Part shown: positions 11,055 through 22,349 of the stretch, one piece after another
How positions within the stretch are numbered: the stretch's first letter is position 1
Layout: each line of letters begins with the position of its first letter
NCBI GenBank assembly: GCA_023052935.1
Contig: CM041298.1
Coordinates: 5,475,344-5,539,343, forward strand
DNA: 64,000 nt
From: Piezodorus guildinii
Lineage: Eukaryota > Arthropoda > Insecta > Hemiptera > Pentatomidae
Direction of reading: 5' to 3'
Translations under genes and position numbers: made by a program
The notes under the pieces: generated by a model
Seen by the model: only the letters and a program-made list of their open reading frames with translations
Told to the model about the DNA's origin: nothing
Database searches by the model: none

Positions 11055-11945
11055 ACTAGAAAAATCTGGTGTGGGCAACACACGACTTTCACTTACCGCC
11101 GTTGTTGAAATCGATTAAAGAATTTTTGAGTGTAAATAGAGACAAAAAGATGTGAAACTAATAAAGAATTAATTAAATTGAATTTCTATAGAAAAATGCT
11201 TTTATTAAAAAATCTAATATATTATCATCTAAAATAATAATCACTTAGTTTTATCGGCTTTTCATCTCTTTTTATTAACTTTTACAAGATTGAGTATAAG
11301 ATTTTTTTTTTCTAAAACTTTTAGATTTCAAACGGTATATTAAATACACATCTGTATTACTGTTCTTATGTTTAAAAAGAAAAATTGCATTAAAAAAAAA
11401 TATATTTTTTCAGTTTTCTCTTTAGTTGTGTATCAATGGTGACAAGATATTTCTTTTTTTTTTTTTTTTTTTTTTTTCGAATCTACAAAATTAAAGGACT
11501 TTAGAGAATGAAAATTTAAAATATCGGTATTAAAGCCCTGTCAGACTATTTTAATCATAATGAAACCTACATATGATTCTAAATGTCTATCAAATTTTAG
11601 ATCGATATAACGAGTTTAATCAAAATCGTTAGAGCCGTTTTTGAGAAACTCGTAAAAAGGTGCAAATTGCCTGACATAAAGCTCGTCTTAGTTAGCTCAT
11701 TTTGATGAAAAAGGTGCTGTAACATCTCGGGCTTATAGTTTACCTTAAATATGAAATTTCAGTTCATAGGACTTTCTGCTTTTTCCCGGGAGTTACCACA
11801 TCCAGACTTTTTTTGCGGGACTTGGTTATTTAGACTCAGGGGACCCAAAAATGTGTATTTCCGTTGAAAACTGGAATTCGAAAATTATCACGATACTTTC
11901 CCTTACGAATAGACGAAATTTAAACGGAAATAAAGGCGGGAAGAA
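11055..11945 (-). repeat. Family A repeat, near full length
   Basis: Read on minus it runs from GAAAGTATCGTGATAATTTT through ATTTCATATTTAAGG, CTCGCTATATCG-like and AAGTACTTTAATTTTGT-like blocks to GGTAAGTGAAAGTCGTGTGT and the CACCAGATTTTT end. It is interrupted by a T run at 11454-11477. No ORF of note. Confidence 0.7.
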
Positions 11946-12299
11946 TGTAATTAATTTGAAGATTAGAACGTCTATCTAGTAAGTATCTTAAAAAAGGCGA
12001 AATATAAAATTAGATTACTTTTATAATAGTAATTATAATAATAATTTAAATTTAGGTGGTTAAATTCGGTTTTAGCGTACTTCGAAAATTAGGTACTATT
12101 AGTTGAAGATCCAGTAATTATTAATATATATATACAGTGCCGATCAAAAGTTTGAGACCGCCTATGGGTTACATTAATTGATCTGTTTGAATTTTTGGTA
12201 GCACTTCAACCGAAAATTCATTCTTTCGTTCATTAAAAGTACTTTATTTATTTATTTTATTTACAATCGTTTTTGTTTGACTTTAATGTTATTTGCTAT

Positions 12300-13760
12300 C
12301 TGCAAAAAAAAAATTTGCAATAAGCAAATATGATGACTTCCGAAAGTCGGTTAAAGCAAGGCATCTCTAGGCCACCGCCTCAAAAGTCGTCGGGGTGGGT
12401 TGTACGGGTTCGTGTAGGATTTAAGTGTTTGGGCCGATGGGTTCATGTTGTAAGTCAGTCTGTCATGAAATCTTTTATAATATTCTGTGACTGTGTCTGA
12501 AACTGTGAGTATGTCCAAGTTCTTGTGAAGTAATTCGTTGGTTACATAAAACGGTGCATCCACGATTTTTCGCAATATTTTCGATTGAAGGGTTTGAATT
12601 ATTTGGATGTTATAATATTTAGGAGATCCCCATAGCTCTATCCCGTATGTCCATAATGGTTTGATCAGTACTGTAAATAGTAAGTTTGGTATTCACGGAT
12701 AATTTAGATCGTTTGCCAAGCAGACGGGATAGTAGTCCAAATCGTCTGTTCAGTTGTTGTCTTTTAAGTCTAATGTGGGTCCTCCATGTCAGTCTTTTGT
12801 CTAAGTACAGTCCCAAATATCGTACTTCCTCTGATGTCGGAATGGGTTTATCCTCAAAATAGACTGCTGGACATTCCCCATGATTGAGCGTGAAAACGAT
12901 AAATAGACTCTGTGGATGTAATTAGTTGACCGTTGAGAATTACTGGAAGGAATTAGTCCGGGTGGCGGTCATTAAATGAAACAACTAAATAGTTTCAACT
13001 ATTTTATTGTTTGCCAACGTTTCGACCCCCTTTGTGGGTCATCATCAATTAAATGAAACAACTAAATAGTTTCAACTATTTTATTGCTTGCCAACGTTTC
13101 GACCCCCTTTGTGGGTCATCATCAATTATAGTGATGATGACCCACAAAGGGGGTCGAAAACGTTGGCAAACAATAAAATAGTTGAAACTATTTAGTTGTT
13201 TCATTTAATGACCGCCACCCGGACTAATTCCTTCCAGATAAATAGACTCTTTGATTGGTTCATTTTCACTTTCCATCTATTAGCCCAACTGGATAAGTCA
13301 TCAATGTGGTTTTGCGAAATGAAGGATGCAAGAATTGGGTTTTGATGGGATGTTAAAAGAGCTGTATCGTCTGCAAAAGTGGCGAGTAAGGTGTGGTCAT
13401 TTTCTGGTAAGTCTGCCGTGTAGATATTAACGGTCCCAGTACACTGCCTTGTGGGACTCCTGCTTGAACACGTTTTATTCCAGAAAATGCGTCTCCTACT
13501 TTTACAGTAAAGTGTCGGTCTGTCAAGTAAGAGAGTAATATTAAATAATTAGTCGGAGGGAGCAAATTTTTGAGCTTGGAAAGCCATCCTTCATGCCACA
13601 CCTTATCGAATGCTTGACTAATATCGAGAAAAACAACTGGGCAATATTTTTTAGACTCTAAAGCATTCGAAATGTAGTCTACTAATCGATGGCATTGTTG
13701 AATGGTCGAATGATGTTTTCTGAAACCGAATTGATGATTTGGTAATATTCCTATGACTGC
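12300..13760 (-). mobile_element. Jockey-like retrotransposon, 3' half, with nested insertion
   Basis: The minus-strand pieces include the RT segment GVPQGSVLGPL (box B region), then after the insertion YLDKRLTWRTHIRLKRQQLN and [16 protein letters not shown] sequence. The ORF end reads SYTNPYNPPRRLLRRWPRDALL. The element is 5' truncated at about 13760, has frameshifts, and is split by the palindromic insertion 12912-13236. The same subfamily lies at 18255-19190. Confidence 0.85.
12912..13236. mobile_element. Palindromic insertion with 14-bp target duplication and three hammerhead-like motifs
   Basis: It is flanked by direct GATAAATAGACTCT (12898-12911 and 13237-13250), a clean 14-bp target-site duplication in the Jockey element. 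The arms, 12943-13050 and 13131-13236, are near-perfect reverse complements. A partial tandem copy of the left arm sits between them. Each unit ends in a motif with GATGATGACCC...GGTCGAAAC and GTTGGC (minus at 13013-13052 and 13090-13129, plus at 13131-13167). Unequal inverted terminal repeats of this kind are known in Penelope-like elements; no ORF is present. Confidence 0.7.
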
Positions 13761-14157
13761 TTAGGAATATTACTGCAGAAGAATATAAATTTCTGCCTGT
13801 CTTGTAGCGCTGTCATGAGGCCTCTATCCTTATGCCTTATCGTTCATTAAAAGAACAAAAATTACCTGTGCAGTGAACTTCTTACAACTTTGGCAGTCGA
13901 GAAATCAATAAATCCAATTAAGAATAAAATTATGTTGTTAAGTTCAAAAGAGGGTAATTTATTTGGGTTTTACGAATCGTAAAACATTATAAAGCAAAAT
14001 TTTAAAGGAGAAGAAGGTAATTATTTTTCGTGGTCGTTGTAAGGTTCATTATTAAAAATAATAATCGAAAATTGGATAAATAAGAAATATGGACGAATTT
14101 GATAACTGAATTAGAAAACAGTAGAAATATTTTTCCCGTTGAAATATTTTTTTTCTC

Positions 14158-15064
14158 TCTCGCAATTATAAGTATCCAGATCATAGCATCCTTTATACGG
14201 ACGCATCTAAAACAGGAGACTCTGTAGGTTTTTCGGTAATAACGGCGAATGAAGAACTTCTATACAACCTTCCAGAAGCTTGCTCAGTCTTCACAGGAGA
14301 GGCCAATGCCATCAGAGAAGCTCTGCTGTATATAAGAGGTTCAGAGCATTATCAAAAATTTGCCATTGTGTCCAACTCAAAGAGCGTTTTGAAAGCTATT
14401 CATAGCTCAAAGATTAAACATCCAGTAGTGGCAGAAATCCATAATATATACCGTGAAATCCAGATGAAGAATAAAGAAGTGGTGTTAATATGGGTTCCCG
14501 CTCACAGTGGCATATATGGCAATGAAAAAGCCGATGCCGCGGCAAACTCTGCTCGTCGTTTGACTACACCTCAAGCAACGATGGTCAACAAAGTCCCTCT
14601 GCAAGACTGGACAAGGCAGTTCAGATCTTTACAGAAGGAAAAGTGGCAGGTCGAATGGAATGCAAATCCATCTAAATTAAGTGAAATAAAAAAGGATTGT
14701 GCCCGTTGGAAGACCTCCAACAGAAAGTCAAGGAGGGAAGAAGTGATCCTCTGCAGACTTCGGATAGGACATAGTGAGTTCTCCCACGGCTACCTTCTGC
14801 GAGGTTTAGAAGCCCCAACATGTACAAAATGTGACACAGTGAGAACAGTAAAACATATATTGTTAGATTGTCCAATCTTCAACAAATTAAGAATTGAACT
14901 AAAAATCGAAAAAACTCTAAAAGAATTATTACAAGATGATGAAAAAAAAGCCAATATCCTCTTGAAGTATATAAAAAGAAGTTTATATTATAATAGAGTG
15001 TAAAATGTAAATGTGAACGCCAATGACCCACTAGGGTAGAGGCGACATAAATAAATAAATAATT
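14158..15064 (+). mobile_element. Non-LTR retrotransposon: RNase H and C-terminal zinc knuckle, intact frame
   Basis: The open frame runs from about 14158 to 15003. RNase H residues: Asp in LYTDASKTGD, Glu in FTGEANAIREAL, Asn instead of Asp in IVSNSKSVL, His in WVPAHSGIYG, Asp in NEKADAAAN. A C-terminal C-x2-C-x7-H-x4-C knuckle (CTKCDTVRTVKHILLDC) follows, then stop and a GACATAAATAAATAAATAA tail. This is the standard end of I/Jockey-type ORF2. The 5' portion is absent, so the copy is truncated although the remaining frame is clean, suggesting a fairly recent insertion. Confidence 0.88.
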
Positions 15065-15414
15065 ATAAACATTAATTTAGAAGTAGAATATACTGTTAGA
15101 AAGCTAAAGATTGTAGGGGTAAAAAAATACCGCACCATTTAAGGGGAGTTATTGAAATCAAAACAGTGTTTAGTAACACGATACACTAACACCATAGGCT
15201 TGTAGTGTCTGTCAGACAGTACGTGATAGAAAGGTCGTATTGGATTCAGACCTGCTGGAAAACTCCAGACCTTGGCTTTGAAAATAGAGAACTGGAGGAG
15301 ATTAACGAATTAGTTACTGGAACTGGAGAACCTTGAGTCTCTGCATTCGTGCGTCTGGTGCATAGAATATATCTTGTGCAGTTTTTGTGATCAAAATTAT
15401 ATTATTCAATTTTC

Positions 15415-15600
15415 AAATACATATATGGATAACGGGATTTTGGTTTCCGTTAACTCTTTCTAAACCACGCGATGGACTTTGATACGGTTTTCATCATAAT
15501 TAAGGGCATTCATTCCTGAAATTTTAGAAGTAAAATACATAGCAATTTAGCTTTTCTTTTAAGGAGAAAATTAAGTTTTATGTAACCAATCGGTCAAAAA
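15415..15600 (+). repeat. Family B repeat copy
   Basis: It shares GTTTCCGTTAACTCTTTCTA, AACCACGCGATGGACTTTGA and GTAAAATACATAGCAATTTA with the 7296-7480 copy. Confidence 0.55.
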
Positions 15601-15635
15601 ATTATTCTTAAAATATAACTAGTAATATTAACGTA

Positions 15636-16118
15636 TAAGATTAGAATTTATAAAACTATTATTCTTCCAACGGTTCTTTACGGATGTGAAACGTGGCCGC
15701 TTACTTTGAAGGATGAACAACGGCTTAAGGTTTTCGAAAATAAGGTATTGCGTAAAATATTTGGTCCGAAGAGAGATGAGGCCACTGGGGGGTTTAGAAG
15801 GTTGCACAACGCGGAATTGCGGAACTTGCATCCTGTGAATATAATTGAGCTGATTGCATCGCGGAGACTCAAATGGGCGAGTAAAGTTGTTGGGCTCGAT
15901 GACGAGCGGATTCCGAGAAAGTTAATATTTGCTGATCCGACTGGTAGGCGTCCGAAAGGTAGGCCGAAGCGGAGGTGGGAGGATTGCGTTAAGGCTGATC
16001 TCGGGAGCTTGGGCTTGAATGGTGAACATTGGACGAGTCTGTGTAAGCGGAATTTGGTGGTATCGGCATCGAACCTTCGGGTTCGCTAAGCCTATTATTA
16101 TTATTATTATTATTATTA
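15636..16118 (+). mobile_element. RTE/L2-like non-LTR retrotransposon, 3' end with intact C-terminal frame
   Basis: The open frame to TAA at 16087-16089 reads IYKTIILPTVLYGCETWPL, then ENKVLRKIFGPKRD, IASRRLKWASKVVGLDD and GRRPKGRPKRRWEDCVKADL. This is the thumb and C-terminal region of reverse transcriptases of the RTE/L2 kind. It ends in an (ATT)n tail at 16093-16118. Two older copies follow at 21240-21545 and 21606-21930. Confidence 0.85.
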
Positions 16119-16279
16119 AAATTAACGTATAATATACCGTTGGAATGCGCAAGGTTTTAGAAAAGTTAATATGAAATAAAATAAATTGTTCGAGTTAATA
16201 TAAATTTGTTATATTATTGTAAAATAATTTAACCAATTGTATCTTATACGAGTTAGCGAAAAACTGAGATCAAGCTCCA

Positions 16280-16590
16280 ATTTGCTACCTAAGAGTCCAT
16301 GAGTCTCGTAAGATACCGATTAGGTCTTCTATACCCGGATAGAGTAAAATAAAAATCTTCCATCTCCCATCTTCCAGGTTTTATAAGGAAACGGATCTTT
16401 AATGAGTACCCGACATTGCACAGAGTCGGGACTACCATTTTACGTCTCCTCTTAGAGACGGCAAACTAAGAATTTTTTCCTCTCATTCAGAAATCTTAGG
16501 GTCACCTCCCAGGTTCGAGATCGCGGTCTTGGGCAAAGGAAGCTTTAATACTAGCCACTACACCGCAGCTGACCTCCGAAAAATAGTGTT
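16280..16590 (-). mobile_element. SINE family 2, diverged
   Basis: Reverse-complement family blocks are present (CATTGCACAGAGTCGGGAC, TTAGAGACGG, CGCGGTCTTGGGC, CTAGCCACTACACCG), with many substitutions. Confidence 0.55.
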
Positions 16591-16942
16591 TAAAAGTATT
16601 TTTATTAATCGAAATAAGTCCAAATATATTTTTGCCACCGTATTGGCAGTTCTTTCACACCTTCTAAATATAATTATGAATCCTTATAATTTATAAATTC
16701 GAAAAACTTTAGAAGATGATAATAAGTGTTGATATCCAATGAAATATCAATAAATAAGAATAAAAAATAAAAATAAATGAACAACCAAGGAAAAGTAAAA
16801 ATGAAATAAATAGCTATACATAATTATAGAATTACTTTCTACTTTCTAATTGTACTGACGTAAGAATCGATTAATACTTATTATTTATTCTGAAGGAGAA
16901 CGAAACGTTTAATTTATTTATTAATTCATCGAATCATATTTA

Positions 16943-16948
<6 letters not shown>

Positions 16949-17035
<87 letters not shown>
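16949..17035. repeat. Poly(A) tract, 87 bases
   Basis: It directly precedes the 3' end of the minus-oriented SINE-1 copy, so relative to the SINE it is a poly(T) tail. Confidence 0.9.
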
Positions 17036-17037
<2 letters not shown>

Positions 17038-17665
17038 GTACCACTACAACCCATGAAGGGTCTTGGGCTCAGTACATGTAGAGATTCGTATTGTTTCTAG
17101 GGATCACTTGTAGCTGGGTGGCTAGCGCAACAGCCTTCCATGCTAAATGTCACGATTTAGGTGACCACCGCAGGTGGTCCTCGAATTTTTTAATGGGATG
17201 AAAAAATCCTTAGTTACGCCGTCCTTCGGAGGGGACGTTAAAAGGTGGTCCCGAGCCTGTGCGATGTCAGGTACTCGTTAAAGATCCCTATCCTAATAAA
17301 ACCTGGATAGGCAAAATTTAGGACTCCCACTGTAGCATCGTCCGATTAGCCATAGTGGCATAAAGTGACGTTAAATAAATAAACAATAAATCGTATTGTT
17401 TCTGGGCCAACGGCTATGCAATGTGGTGATTAAGCCTTGATCACGCTCAGCCCCAGGTTTTTCCCCAATTATTTTGGGTACCCAATTTATAGGAGCCGGG
17501 TCTGCCTCAGGAGGGTCTCAATACCCCAGGATCGCCCCCTCCCCCCCCCCTCCCCGACTGAAATAACAGAATAAATAATATTTCTGCCACAGCCGGGATT
17601 AGAACCCAGGACCCGGAGCACAGCAGACTAGCGCTCTATCCACTAGACCACGCCGCTCCCTTTAT
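17036..17665 (-). mobile_element. SINE family 1 (tRNA-derived) split by a SINE-2 insertion
   Basis: On minus the head carries an A box in GTGGTCTAGTGGATAGAG and a B box in GGGTTCTAATCCC, near 17600-17660. The body (CTGAGCGTGATCAAG-like, CATTGCATAGCCGTTGGCC) and the 3' end CATGGGTTGTAGTGGTACAG then T-run lie left of 17100. The SINE-2 at 17099-17391 interrupts the body with its target duplicated. Confidence 0.88.
17099..17391 (+). mobile_element. SINE family 2 nested in SINE family 1
   Basis: A full-length copy starts AGGGATCACTTGTAGCTGGG and ends TAAATAAATAAACAATAAAT. It is flanked by CGTATTGTTTCT at 17087-17098 and 17392-17403, a 12-bp target-site duplication. It proves SINE-2 was active after SINE-1 inserted. 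Confidence 0.92.
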
Positions 17666-18254
17666 TACCTCTTTATTTATTGTGAAATTCAACTAATTTG
17701 TTTCGTTTTGAATGTATTTAGATATTATTCGCAATATCTCAGAATTCATTCAATGCAATAAATATAAATCAAATTGAAAAGAGAAATTAGGCACAAAAAA
17801 AAAAAAAAAAAATCCATTTTAGAAACTTGTCATTTGACACCTTCAGAGGTAATCGACTTTATCGAATACAATTTAGAACGTTCCAATATTTTGCGGTTGA
17901 ATTCTAGGTCTTCAGGGCTGTGTTTGCTTCTGTTTACTTGGTTTTATTCTAAAATTCTTTTTTTTTTCCAACGATATATTATACATCTATTAATATTTTT
18001 ATTAGAAGAAAACAAAAGTTAGTTCTCTTTCTTTCTTCTTTTATTGATTACAAGCGACTCGCACTTGCTTCGTATGGTTGCAATTTAAATGTGGTGCCAT
18101 TTATGTTTAAAATACTTCATTTCGACCAATTAAAAGTTTATTACTTTGGGATTATGAGTTCACCGTAACGAAAAGTGCACTTAGTAAGGAAATATCATGT
18201 TTATTATGTAACCTCTATTAATTTTTATATTTAATCATCGGCAGAAATTAGAAA

Positions 18255-19190
18255 CATAAATTGGTCAACAAATCAAATGAAGTTATATTGTTTGTTATAT
18301 TTGACGTAAGAGTAGGTTCAGAGTTCTCTAATATTAAACAAATAAAAGCAGGTGTACCTCAAGGCAGTGTTTTAGGCCCAACACTTTTTAATATATATTG
18401 CTCTGACATCCCACAGCATCCAGAAACACTTATAGCAACCTTTGCCGAAGATTCAGCTATCCTGACATCCAACAAAGATGCCTCTAAGGCGTCTAAGGCA
18501 CTCCAAGAACATCTGGACGACATAGCTTGCTGGTCAAAAACATGGAAAATAAAAATGAATCAATCAAAGAGCCTGTTCGTCACATTTTCTCTAAAATGTA
18601 ACTCATGCCCCCAGGTCTTTTACGATAATATTCCAATAAGACACGGTATCTTATTTAGGACTTTACCTTGACAAACGACTGACATGGGCATACCACCTCA
18701 AAAGAAAAATAAAAGAACTAAATCAACGATATGGACTTCTTTCAAGATTACTAGACAAACGTTCAAAATTATCATTGACCAACAAATCAACTATTTATAA
18801 GGTTCTCATAAATAAGCTAACCATTTGGACTTATGGCATTGAGCTATGGGGAACAGCAAAAATGTCAAACATCAAAATTATTCAATCATTTCAATCAAAA
18901 TTACTTAGGAAAATTATAAATGCCCTTTTTACGTATCTAACGAGACACTACATACTGACCTAGACATTACATTCGTCATTGCAACTGCCACTGTTCGCTA
19001 CAATAAATTTCATGACACACTGATCCTAAATTCAAACAAGCTGACTCAAAACCTATCCACTGCTACAAACCCATATAATCCGCCCAGAAGACTATCGAGG
19101 CGCTGGCCAAGAGAACTAATGTATTGAAAGTTACTATTTTTTTTAATAGTTTTTCTTATCCATGTAATGCAGTCTGTTACACATCTGTTA
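18255..19190 (+). mobile_element. Jockey-like retrotransposon, 3' half, frameshifted
   Basis: It has IKAGVPQGSVLGPTLFNIYC (RT box B) and ATFAEDSAIL in place of the YADD box, so the catalytic Tyr-Ala-Asp-Asp is mutated. After a frameshift near 18655 come LDKRLTWAYHLKRKIKELNQ, LTIWTYGIELWG and SFQSKLLRKIINA. The end reads NPYNPPRRLSRRWPRELM. It is the same subfamily as 12300-13760. Confidence 0.87.
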
Positions 19191-19797
19191 GCAAATTTGA
19201 GTCCAAATATCCAAGTCCCGCAAAAAAGTGTGTGGTAACTCCCGGATGGAAACGGTAAGTCCTATGAAACTGAAATTTCATATTTAAGACTACTATACGC
19301 CCGAGACGAGACAAAACTTTTTTCATCCAAATGAGCCTACCAAAAGAGGCACTTTATATTATGCAGTTTGCACCTTTTTTCTATTTTCTCGAAAACGGTT
19401 CCGACGATTTTGAATAAACTCGCTATATCGATGTAAAATGTAATGGGCTTTAATATCATGTAGGTTTTATTCTGATTAAAATGGTCTGACAGGGCTTAAA
19501 TGGCAATATTTTAAAGTACCTTTTCCCCTAAAGTACCTTTAATTTTGTAGATTCAATAAAAATAACTATATTATCTTGTTAACGCTGATGAAAAACAGGT
19601 AAATATATAAATTGATTAATTCGATACCCAACTAAAGGAGAAAACAGAAAAAATTCTGTGGAAATTCAATTTAATTAACTCCTTAATAGTTTCACGTATT
19701 TTTATCTCTAACTGTTTTTGAAAATTTTTTCATTGATTTTAAAATGGAGGTAAGTGAAAGTCGTGTGTTGCCCGCACCAGATTTTTCTAAAATTTTG
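19190..19797 (+). repeat. Family A repeat, 5' truncated
   Basis: It starts in GAGTCCAAATATCCAAGTCC and runs through ATTTCATATTTAAGAC, CTCGCTATATCGATGTAAAA and CTGACAGGGCTTAAATGGCA, ending GGTAAGTGAAAGTCGTGTGT and GCCCGCACCAGATTTTT. The middle is partly deleted. Confidence 0.75.
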
Positions 19798-19804
19798 ACT
19801 GTGT

Positions 19805-20185
19805 GAAGCATATAACCTGTACGATCACCCTAACCTCCCAAATCCACAACATTAGAAATAACATTTGTGCATGAGTTTATGCGCTTATAACATCTTTGTA
19901 TTAAATTGTCCGACTTATTTTATTGCATATTAACTTTTATAAAATATTTTCCTTTTCAACGGTATATTATACGTCTATGTTACTACTTATATTTCAAAAA
20001 TAATTTTTTTATGACTTGGTTACAATAATTTTATTTTTCCTGTTTAAAGAAAGGCTCAACTGAATTTCACTTACAAACCTTCAGGAAACAAATTCCTAAA
20101 TTATGGTGAAAACCATATCAAAATCCGTCCAGTGGTTTAGAGGAAGTTAGCGGAAACCAAAATCACGTTATCATTTTATATATGT
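19805..20185 (-). repeat. Family B repeat copy
   Basis: Parallel to 24770-25145 over its whole length, sharing CAACGGTATATTATAC, AATAATTTTTT-ATGAC, TTTCACTTA and the AGTGGTTTAGA/GGAAACCAA end. Confidence 0.6.
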
Positions 20186-20320
20186 AGAGAAGATATATTC
20201 TTTTTATGACAGAAATATTCCATCATTGTCAAAAGGAGTGCTAAAAACTTCCCCTTCTTTACTACACATCAGCCATGAGGCAACCCTATGCCTTCTGGGG
20301 CACAATCAGTCTCTATAAAG

Positions 20321-20440
20321 AGGGTACCCAAAAATGTGGAAAAACCTGGCGGTTGAGCGTGATTTCGAAATAGTACGAATAGTAGAAATAGTACAAATCT
20401 CTATATGGACTGGGTCTAAGACCCTATATGGGTTGTAATG
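20321..20440 (+). mobile_element. SINE family 1, 3' half
   Basis: It has GGGTACCCAAAAATGTGG, AACCTGGCGGTTGAGCGTGA, CTCTATATGGACTGGGTCTA and CCCTATATGGGTTGTAATGA followed by a T-rich end; an AATAGTA stretch is duplicated inside. Confidence 0.65.
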
Positions 20441-20892
20441 ATACTGGTATTTTTAAATTATTATGTATTTTTATTTTTTATCCGAGAAATAAGTAAGACG
20501 TGGATTACAAAGGAAAGGGAGTCACCCTGAAGACGCCAACGTTAGCAATGAGTAGGTAGCGCGTGGGACGTTTCGCTCCTTCTTCTTTAAACTCCTTTTT
20601 AGAACTAACGACATTGTTTTTAATTGCAATGACATTTTAGAACTTTTTTGCCGAAAATAACTCATAGATTAACCTAATGTTTAGGTCCAAAGGTCACTTT
20701 AAGGAAGTGCCGACGTTCCTAGTTGAGCAGATAGGATAGCAAGGTGTCCATTTTGACCGAATTTAAACTTGGAATCATCACACAAAACTGAAACGCCAAA
20801 AAAATTCGCCTTTTTCGTCCGATTCGGCAATTTCCACTTAGAAATAGCGATTACTTAGAAAATATACAATGTAATTATTATTATTACTTAGA

Positions 20893-21120
20893 AAAATGAG
20901 CGGCGTGGTCTAGTGGATAGAGCACTATCCTACTGTTCTCCGGGTTCTGGGTTCGAATCCCGGCTGTGGCAGAATATTATTTATTTTGTTAATTCAGTCG
21001 GGGAGCGACCCTAGGGTAAGGAGATCCTCCTCGGACAGACCCAGCCTCTACAAAGTGGGTTCCCAAATTATTAGAGAAAAACCTGTAGGCTGAGTGTGAT
21101 TGTGTTGGACATACCACACG
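20893..21120 (+). mobile_element. SINE family 1, tRNA head and body
   Basis: The head reads GGTCTAGTGGATAGAGC (A box) and GGTTCGAATCCCGG (perfect B box) at about 20906-20962. The body has AACAGAATAAATAAT-like, CAGTCGGGGAGCGACCC and AAAACCTGTAGGCTGAGTGT. It lacks tRNA 3' processing features and continues as SINE, so it is not a tRNA gene. Confidence 0.85.
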
Positions 21121-21239
21121 CACACACACACATATACAGCACTTTTTGCGGGACTTGGTTAATCTTGCTAGTTAGCTTTTCATTTGCCCATTAAAATTCT
21201 CTTTATAACATTAGTATAATTTATTTTTTCTGTAACATA

Positions 21240-21545
21240 CATCACAACGCGGAATTGTGGAACTTGTATCCTGTGAATATAATTGAGCTGATTGCATCGC
21301 GGAGACTCAAAAGGGCGAGTAAAGTTGTTGGGCTCGATGACGAGCGGATTCCGAGAAAGTTGGTATTTGCTGATCCGACTGGTCGGCGTCCCAAAGGTAG
21401 GCCGGAACGTAGATTGGAGGATTGCGTTAAGGCTGATCTCGAGGGCTTGGCTTGAATGGTGAACATTGGATGAGTCTGTGTAGGCGGAATTTGGTGGTAT
21501 CGGCATCGAACCTTCGGGTTCGCTAAGCCTATTATTATTATTATT
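21240..21545 (+). mobile_element. RTE/L2-like retrotransposon 3' end, second copy
   Basis: It is collinear with 15808-16110 (NIIELIASRRLKRASKVVGL, GRRPKGRPERRLEDCVKADL) but with a frameshift near 21450 and an (ATT)n tail at 21530-21545. Nucleotide identity to the first copy is very high. Confidence 0.82.
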
Positions 21546-21605
21546 ATAACATACATCATTTACTGTTAGAATATATTCAATCTGTTATCTTTCATTTATT
21601 TATTT

Positions 21606-21930
21606 TATTAGATTGGGAACTGCGGAACTTGTAGCCTGTAAATATAATTGATTTATTTTTATTATCCCGAATAGCATCGCGGAGACTCAATTGGGCGTGT
21701 GAAGTTGTAGGGCTTAGTGAAGAACGGATTCAAAAAAGTTGGTATTCGCTGAACCGACTCTGGTAGGCGTCCGAAAGGTAGGCCGAAGCGTCGATGGGAC
21801 GATTGTGTTAGGTCTGATTTGGGGGGTTTGGGCTTCAATGGTGCACATTGGGGGAGGATATGTGGAGGCGGTATTTGGTGGTATCGACATCCAACCTTCG
21901 GGTTTGGTAGGCCTAGTATAATTATTATTT
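21606..21930 (+). mobile_element. RTE/L2-like retrotransposon 3' end, third and older copy
   Basis: The same C-terminal region is more decayed. It has CATCGCGGAGACTCAATTGG, GTCCGAAAGGTAGGCCGAAG and GTGTTAGGTCTGATTTGGGG, with an inserted ATTTATTTTTATTATCCCGA segment at about 21650-21670. Confidence 0.7.
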
Positions 21931-22349
21931 TATTAGCTTGTAAAATACTTTTGAAGCGTTTTTTACTGTTGGTTGCAATAAAAAACATGATGCCATATTT
22001 CAGTAAATTTTTGAAATTTGGTCATCATCAACAGTTGAAGGACGAATCGAGCGCTTTGCTTCTTCTTAGTCGAAATTACCGGTTCTGAACCGAGCATATA
22101 CACATCACCATACGCAATTCAAATTTCGTTGACCGTCTGTGCATGAGATTTTCCTTTTCAAAAATAAAAAATCAAGAAATTACGAAAATGGGTTTTTTTT
22201 TCTCTTCCATGTTGAGCAAACAAATTCCACTTAGAGATAAGGAATCTCAGTTGAAACTAATACATAAAAGCACCTTAACTAATTCTTTTTTAGAATATGT
22301 AAACATTATCGATTATGTAAACAATATTTTATAAACTCAGCCTTAATAT

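Noticed and set aside
15678..16152. Minus-strand ORFs over 15.6-16.1 kb and the similar ones at 21180-21559 and 21662-21988
   Set aside because: Shadows of the RTE/L2-like coding strand, recurring wherever that element occurs.
20893..20975. tRNA gene candidate with perfect A and B boxes
   Set aside because: The sequence continues into the SINE-1 body seen at 46485-46785 and 17036-17665, and the cloverleaf acceptor does not close; it is a SINE head. The same reasoning applies at 58625-58700, 240-300 and 59698-59780.
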